A stretch of DNA of 64,000 nt from Streptomyces sp. RerS4 (GTDB lineage: Bacteria; Actinomycetota; Actinomycetes; Streptomycetales; Streptomycetaceae), in assembly GCF_023515955.1 (NCBI RefSeq), contig NZ_CP097322.1, positions 4,016,501-4,080,500 on the forward strand, written 5' to 3'. The notes below the pieces were generated by a model that was not told the origin of the DNA, did not search any database, and was given only the letters and a program-made list of their open reading frames with translations. Numbering within the stretch: the first letter of the stretch is position 1; each line of letters opens with the position of its first letter. This document shows, piece after piece, positions 60,599 through 64,000 of this stretch. A program made the position numbers and the translations under genes.

Positions 60599-61354
60599 TC
60601 AGTGCCGGAAGAAGATCCGGTCGCCGTACTCCTGCATCACGCGGCCGTTCCACTCGTGGCCGCCGTCGACGTTGCCCGAGCGCAGCAGCGGCGGCTCCAT
60701 GCCGCGCGCGGCGAGTTCGCCGGCGGCCGCCGCCATGACCGCCTGCATGATCGCGCTGGTGACCACGGTGGAGGCGGGGGCGAACGGGGCGTCGATGCCG
60801 TCCGCCGTCAGCTCGGCGTCCCCGACCGCGATCTTGCTGTCGAGGACGATGTCGCAGTGGTCCTTCAGATAGGTGCCCGACACGTGCCGCGAGCGCGTTT
60901 CCGTCGCGTACGCCACCGACGTCACACCGATCACCTTGAGACCGATGGCACGGGCGTTCATGGCCATCTCCACCGGAAGCGCGTTGCGCCCCGAGAGGGA
61001 GATGATCACCAGGACGTCCCCGTCGGACGCGGGACTGCTGTCGAGGACCGCTCCGGCCAGACCGTCGACCCGCTCAAGGGCGCTGCCCAACGTCGCCGGC
61101 ATGACGTCGATGCCGGCGGTGCCCGGGACGGCGAGGAAGTTCATCAGCGCGAGTCCACCGGCCCGGTAGACCACGTCCTGGGCGGGCAGCGAGGAGTGCC
61201 CGGCGCCGAACGCGAAGAGCCGGTTCCCCGAGGCGACGGCCTCCGCGATGACCGTCCCGGCCTCGGCGATCCGCGCGCCCTCCTCGTCGCGGACCCGCTC
61301 CAGCAGGCCGATGGCGGCGTCGAAGAACTGCCCGGCCAGCTTGCTCTCGCTCAT
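60599..61354 (-). CDS. SIS-domain protein, UPF0309 type
   Basis: A 251-residue sugar-phosphate-binding protein. ATG at 61354 gives MSESKLAGQFFDAAIGLLERVRDEEG. The SIS fold is shown by NRLFAFGAGHSSLPAQDVVYRAGGLALMN, ASDGDVLVIISLSGRNALPVEMAMNARAIGLKVIGVTSVAYA and LDSKIAVGDAELTADG. The end, LLRSGNVDGGHEWNGRVMQEYGDRIFFRH, is the family's own. From memory, S. coelicolor SCO4393 is its counterpart, next to dmdR1 as here. It may isomerise or bind phosphosugars; murQ in this window is a SIS protein too. Confidence 0.9.
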   Translation of the reverse strand: MSESKLAGQFFDAAIGLLERVRDEEGARIAEAGTVIAEAVASGNRLFAFGAGHSSLPAQDVVYRAGGLALMNFLAVPGTAGIDVMPATLGSALERVDGLAGAVLDSSPASDGDVLVIISLSGRNALPVEMAMNARAIGLKVIGVTSVAYATETRSRHVSGTYLKDHCDIVLDSKIAVGDAELTADGIDAPFAPASTVVTSAIMQAVMAAAAGELAARGMEPPLLRSGNVDGGHEWNGRVMQEYGDRIFFRH

Positions 61355-61608
61355 ACGCCGTAGGCCCTTCCAGGTGCGGTGCGGTGGATGCGTCGTCGGT
61401 GTCCGCCGCTCACCGTGCGGTCTGGACCAAGGGCGTGTCAATACGGACGTCAATCCCCGGGCCCGCGCCCCCGCGACCTGCCCGGACCCTCCCGGGTCGG
61501 GGGAGGGGGGATGTCCCGTACATGCCTTGACGCCCGGCGCGGGACGGTTGTCGGCCCGATGCGTCAGAATTGGGGGCAGGGCCAGCGCACGCAATCCGAG
61601 GGGCACGA

Positions 61609-62301
61609 ATGTCCGGACTGATCGACACCACGGAGATGTACCTCCGCACCATTCTGGAGCTGGAAGAGGAAGGTGTGGTCCCCATGCGCGCCCGGATCGC
61701 CGAGCGGCTCGACCAGAGCGGCCCGACGGTCAGCCAGACCGTCGCGCGCATGGAGCGCGACGGCCTGGTGGCGGTCGCCAGTGACCGACACCTGGAGCTG
61801 ACCGACGAGGGCCGCAAGCTGGCCACGCGCGTCATGCGCAAGCACCGACTCGCGGAGTGCCTGCTCGTCGACGTGATCGGCCTGGAGTGGGAGCAGGTGC
61901 ACGCCGAGGCCTGCCGCTGGGAGCACGTGATGAGCGAGGCGGTGGAGCGGCGTGTGCTGGAGCTGCTGCGCCACCCGACCGAGTCGCCCTACGGGAACCC
62001 GATCCCGGGCCTGGAGGAGCTGGGTGAGAAGGCCGAGTCCGACCCGTTCCTGGAGGACGGCATGGTCAGCCTGTCCGAGCTGGACCCGGGCACCGAGGGC
62101 AAGACGGTGATCGTCCGGCGGATCGGGGAGCCGATCCAGACCGACGCCCAGCTGATGTACACGCTGCGCCGGGCGGGCGTACAGCCCGGTTCGGTGGTCA
62201 GCGTGACGGAGTCCCCGGGCGGGGTGCTCGTCGGCAGCGGTGGTGAGGCGGCGGAGCTGGACGCGGACATCGCCTCGCACGTGTTCGTCGCCAAGCGCTG
62301 A
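61609..62301 (+). CDS. dmdR1: DtxR/DmdR-type iron-dependent regulator
   Basis: A 230-residue Fe(II)-activated repressor of siderophore and iron genes. ATG at 61609. Residues 1-75 form the winged helix (MYLRTILELEEEGVVPMRARIAERLDQSGPTVSQTVARMERDGLV). The metal-binding and dimer region follows (MRKHRLAECLLVDVIGLEWEQVHAEACRWEHVMSEAVERRVLELL), with Met/Cys/Glu/His ligands of the DtxR type. A C-terminal SH3-like domain (EGKTVIVRRIGEPIQTD) ends the protein. The length equals that of S. coelicolor DmdR1, which is next to a UPF0309 gene as here. An open frame of 238 codons lies antisense (61564-62280). Confidence 0.95.
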   Translation: MSGLIDTTEMYLRTILELEEEGVVPMRARIAERLDQSGPTVSQTVARMERDGLVAVASDRHLELTDEGRKLATRVMRKHRLAECLLVDVIGLEWEQVHAEACRWEHVMSEAVERRVLELLRHPTESPYGNPIPGLEELGEKAESDPFLEDGMVSLSELDPGTEGKTVIVRRIGEPIQTDAQLMYTLRRAGVQPGSVVSVTESPGGVLVGSGGEAAELDADIASHVFVAKR

Positions 62302-62350
62302 CCCCGTACCGGTACCCGTAGTCCTACCCGTCCCCCTCGTGGAAGCGGAA

Positions 62351-62378
62351 GGTCCCGGCGCCTCGCGGCGCCGGGACC
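62351..62378. terminator. Hairpin after dmdR1
   Basis: GGTCCCGGCGCC (62351-62362) pairs exactly with GGCGCCGGGACC (62367-62378) around a four-base TCGC loop, 50 bases after the dmdR1 stop. Confidence 0.85.
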
Positions 62379-62496
62379 CGTCCTCCCCTGGCTGACCCGG
62401 AGCCCCGAGCTCTCAAGGTCATCCCCTTCGGACCGTCTTCCCCGAGCGGCCCGCCTCCCTGCTGGAAGGATCTCCATCGGCAGCGGCGGCCAATCC

Positions 62497-63468
62497 TTGA
62501 GCAAGGTCACTCGAAAGAGCGGTGTTGTCGGCGAGACGCCCGTTTTCGAATACGGGTTCGATAGTCTGGCCGGGAGCGAAGGGGGTGCATCCGCGGTGGT
62601 ACGACGCATCGATGTGACGGGGGCCGACGGCCTCCGCTTGGCCGCCTGGGAGTTCCGCGAACCGTCCGAGGAGCCCCGGATCCCCGGCGTTCTGTTACTC
62701 CACGGCCTGATGGGCCGCGCCCTCCACTGGGCCGGTACCGCGCACTGGCTCGGCGAGCACCGCAGGGTCTTCGCGCTCGACCAGCGCGGGCACGGCCACA
62801 GCGACCGCCCCGAGCCCGGCCCGGAGGCGGCGACCCCGCTCGGCCGCGAGGCCTTCGTGGCCGACGCGGAGGCCGCCGTCGAGCAGCTCGGCCTCGCCCC
62901 CGTGGTCCTCGTCGGCCACTCCATGGGCGCCCTCACCGCCTGGCAGCTCGCCGCCCGCCGCCCCGACCTCGTCCAGGCCCTGGTGATCTGTGACATGAGG
63001 GCCTCGGCCCTGGGCGCGGCCTCCCAAGCGGAATGGGAGGAATGGTTCCTCCGCTGGCCCCTGCCCTTCCCCACCCAGGACGCCGCCCGCCGCTGGTTCG
63101 GCGAGGACGATCCCCGGGTGGAGCGCCCCGATCCGGGTCGCGGCGCCTTCTTCGCCGAGGTCATGCACCAGGCGCAGGACGGCTGGCGTCCGCTGTTCTC
63201 CCGCCGCCAGATGCTGACCGTCCGCGAGACCTGGGTCCACGACGCCCACTGGGAGGAGCTGGCCCAGGTCCGCTGCCCCACCCTCGTGGTCCGGGGGCTG
63301 GACGGCGAGTTGGGCCGCGCGGAGGCCCAGGAGATGGTCCGCGTCCTGCCGGCCGGCCAGTACGCCGAGATCCCCGACGCCGGCCACTACCTCCACTACG
63401 ACCAGCCGACCGCCTGGCGCGCGGTCCTCGAACCGTTCCTGGAGGCCGTCACGGTCGGCGCCCACTGA
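62497..63468 (+). CDS. Alpha/beta hydrolase with a TTA codon
   Basis: A 323-residue hydrolase. TTG at 62497 is the likely start (LSKVTRKSGVVGETPVFEYG); a GTG at 62596 would give a shorter protein beginning VVRRIDVTG. The fold is complete: oxyanion LLLHGLMGRALHWAG, FALDQRGHGHSDRPEPG, the nucleophile in VVLVGHSMGALTAWQLAARRPDLV, an acid in LVVRGLDGELGRAEA and the His in IPDAGHYLHYDQP. The substrate is unknown. TTA at 62695-62697 (codon 67, in the LLLHG block) makes translation likely to depend on the bldA tRNA. Single-gene unit after dmdR1. Confidence 0.9.
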   Translation: MSKVTRKSGVVGETPVFEYGFDSLAGSEGGASAVVRRIDVTGADGLRLAAWEFREPSEEPRIPGVLLLHGLMGRALHWAGTAHWLGEHRRVFALDQRGHGHSDRPEPGPEAATPLGREAFVADAEAAVEQLGLAPVVLVGHSMGALTAWQLAARRPDLVQALVICDMRASALGAASQAEWEEWFLRWPLPFPTQDAARRWFGEDDPRVERPDPGRGAFFAEVMHQAQDGWRPLFSRRQMLTVRETWVHDAHWEELAQVRCPTLVVRGLDGELGRAEAQEMVRVLPAGQYAEIPDAGHYLHYDQPTAWRAVLEPFLEAVTVGAH

Positions 63469-63578
63469 TCGGCCACGCCACCTCGCGCCATCGACGGCGG
63501 CCAAGTCCCCGCACCCGGGCAGACGTTGCCCTTTCCGGGTGATCGGGTACTTTGCTGCGACGAGAAGGTGCGACCACC

Positions 63579-63611
63579 AACCGATCCAACCGATTCAACC
63601 GATTCCGATTC
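63579..63611. repeat. 9-bp tandem repeat in the kinase leader
   Basis: AACCGATCC, AACCGATTC and AACCGATTC follow each other at 63579-63605, with a partial CGATTC after. It lies 14 bases before the kinase start codon. Copy-number change here could alter spacing to the promoter. Confidence 0.65.
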
Positions 63612-63624
63612 TGACGAGGCTGAC

Positions 63625-64000
63625 GTGTTAGAGCTCACGGGGAGCGGGGCCGAGCCGCTGGAGGCGGAGGATCCGCGCCGGGTAGGACCGATCCCGCTGG
63701 CGGGCCGGCTCGGAGCGGGCGGCATGGGACGGGTGTACCTCGGCGTCCACGAGGGCCGGTACGTGGCCGTCAAACAGCTGCTGGCCTCCGTCGTCGGCGA
63801 GGACGCCGACTTCCTGCGCCGCTTCGGGCACGAACTCGACAACCTCGCCCGGCTGCCCGCCGAGGCCACCGCGCCGCTGCTCGGCAGCGACCGCGCCGCG
63901 CGCCCGCCGTGGTTCGCCACCGCGTACGTCCCCGGGCTCACCCTGCGCCAGGCGGTGGAGCTGAACGGCGGCCCGCTGCCCGCGCCGGCGCTGTGGCTGC
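63625..64000 (+). CDS. Ser/Thr protein kinase, N-terminal part, with a TTA second codon
   Basis: Only 125 codons are present; the gene continues beyond the window. GTG at 63625 follows GACGAGGCTGAC. The Hanks-type kinase start is clear: a Gly loop LAGRLGAGGMGRVYLGVHEGRYVAVKQLL with the ATP-binding lysine K50, then FLRRFGHELDNLARLPAEATAPLLGSD and PPWFATAYVPGLTLRQAVELNGGPLP. The second codon is TTA (63628-63630), which would make it bldA-dependent if GTG 63625 is the real start. Sensor or ligand domains, if any, lie outside the window. Confidence 0.88.
   Translation, partial: MLELTGSGAEPLEAEDPRRVGPIPLAGRLGAGGMGRVYLGVHEGRYVAVKQLLASVVGEDADFLRRFGHELDNLARLPAEATAPLLGSDRAARPPWFATAYVPGLTLRQAVELNGGPLPAPALWL

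Noticed and set aside
61355..61608. Search for an iron box before dmdR1
   Set aside because: No TTAGGTTAGGCTAACCTAA-like palindrome was seen in the intergenic region.

Overview
The window is 64 kb of very GC-rich chromosome from a Streptomyces-type actinomycete. Evidence: strong third-position GC bias, many GTG and some TTG starts, an XRE/DUF397 pair, a complete-looking piece of the futalosine menaquinone pathway (mqnD-mqnB), a DmdR1/DtxR-type iron regulator, DUF3027, DUF2530 and DUF4031 proteins, and rare TTA codons. From memory of family order, the genes resemble the conserved core near SCO4300-SCO4400 of S. coelicolor; this was not checked by alignment.

Layout. 0-4 kb: two head-to-head secreted S8 peptidases, a DUF397/XRE regulator pair and a two-gene hypothetical unit. 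4-10 kb: a MurNAc-type PTS permease with murQ, two small cytosolic proteins, an MFS exporter, an HD phosphohydrolase and cutC. 10-19 kb: a gene-poor stretch, then three helicase-type genes (HelD-like, XPB-like, and a helicase-associated WYL-type protein), DUF4291 and small genes. 19-29 kb: membrane protein, HAD phosphatase, cold-shock protein, mqnD-mqnB, DUF2771 lipoprotein, MFS, DUF3027, a cell-surface propeller protein and an SGNH esterase. 29-36 kb: aldo/keto reductase, a 29-residue membrane peptide, YbaK deacylase, dimethylargininase, RNA ligase/phosphodiesterase, MFS plus MarR regulator, an RHH protein and an NCS2 permease. 36-45 kb: DUF2530, a P-type ATPase, an RHH/PIN toxin-antitoxin pair, a 1037-residue Hsp90/sacsin-like ATPase, serC and an EamA exporter. 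45-57 kb: a CocE-type hydrolase, then a seven-gene co-directional run (TIGR03084, AtuA, carboxyltransferase, biotin carboxylase, acyl-CoA dehydrogenase, enoyl-CoA hydratase, TetR). This run looks like a branched-chain or acyclic-terpenoid acyl-CoA degradation operon. 57-64 kb: citrate synthase 2, pdxH, a PAS/GAF protein, a SIS protein, dmdR1, an alpha/beta hydrolase and the start of a Ser/Thr kinase.

Three patterns cut across the genes. First, a family of palindromic repeats with ends like GTGTCTTTCGGATCA lies at gene ends. Several copies border a CTAG and supply the stop codons of the adjoining genes. Second, four reading frames (NCS2 permease, AtuA, the PAS/GAF gene, and a small gene near 15.5 kb) are each broken by what looks like a single missing base, three in G/C runs of four and one in a tandem repeat, so consensus error is a serious alternative to real mutation. 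Third, three genes between 59 and 64 kb each carry a TTA codon, suggesting bldA-dependent translation. No rRNA, tRNA, CRISPR array, prophage or transposase gene was seen.
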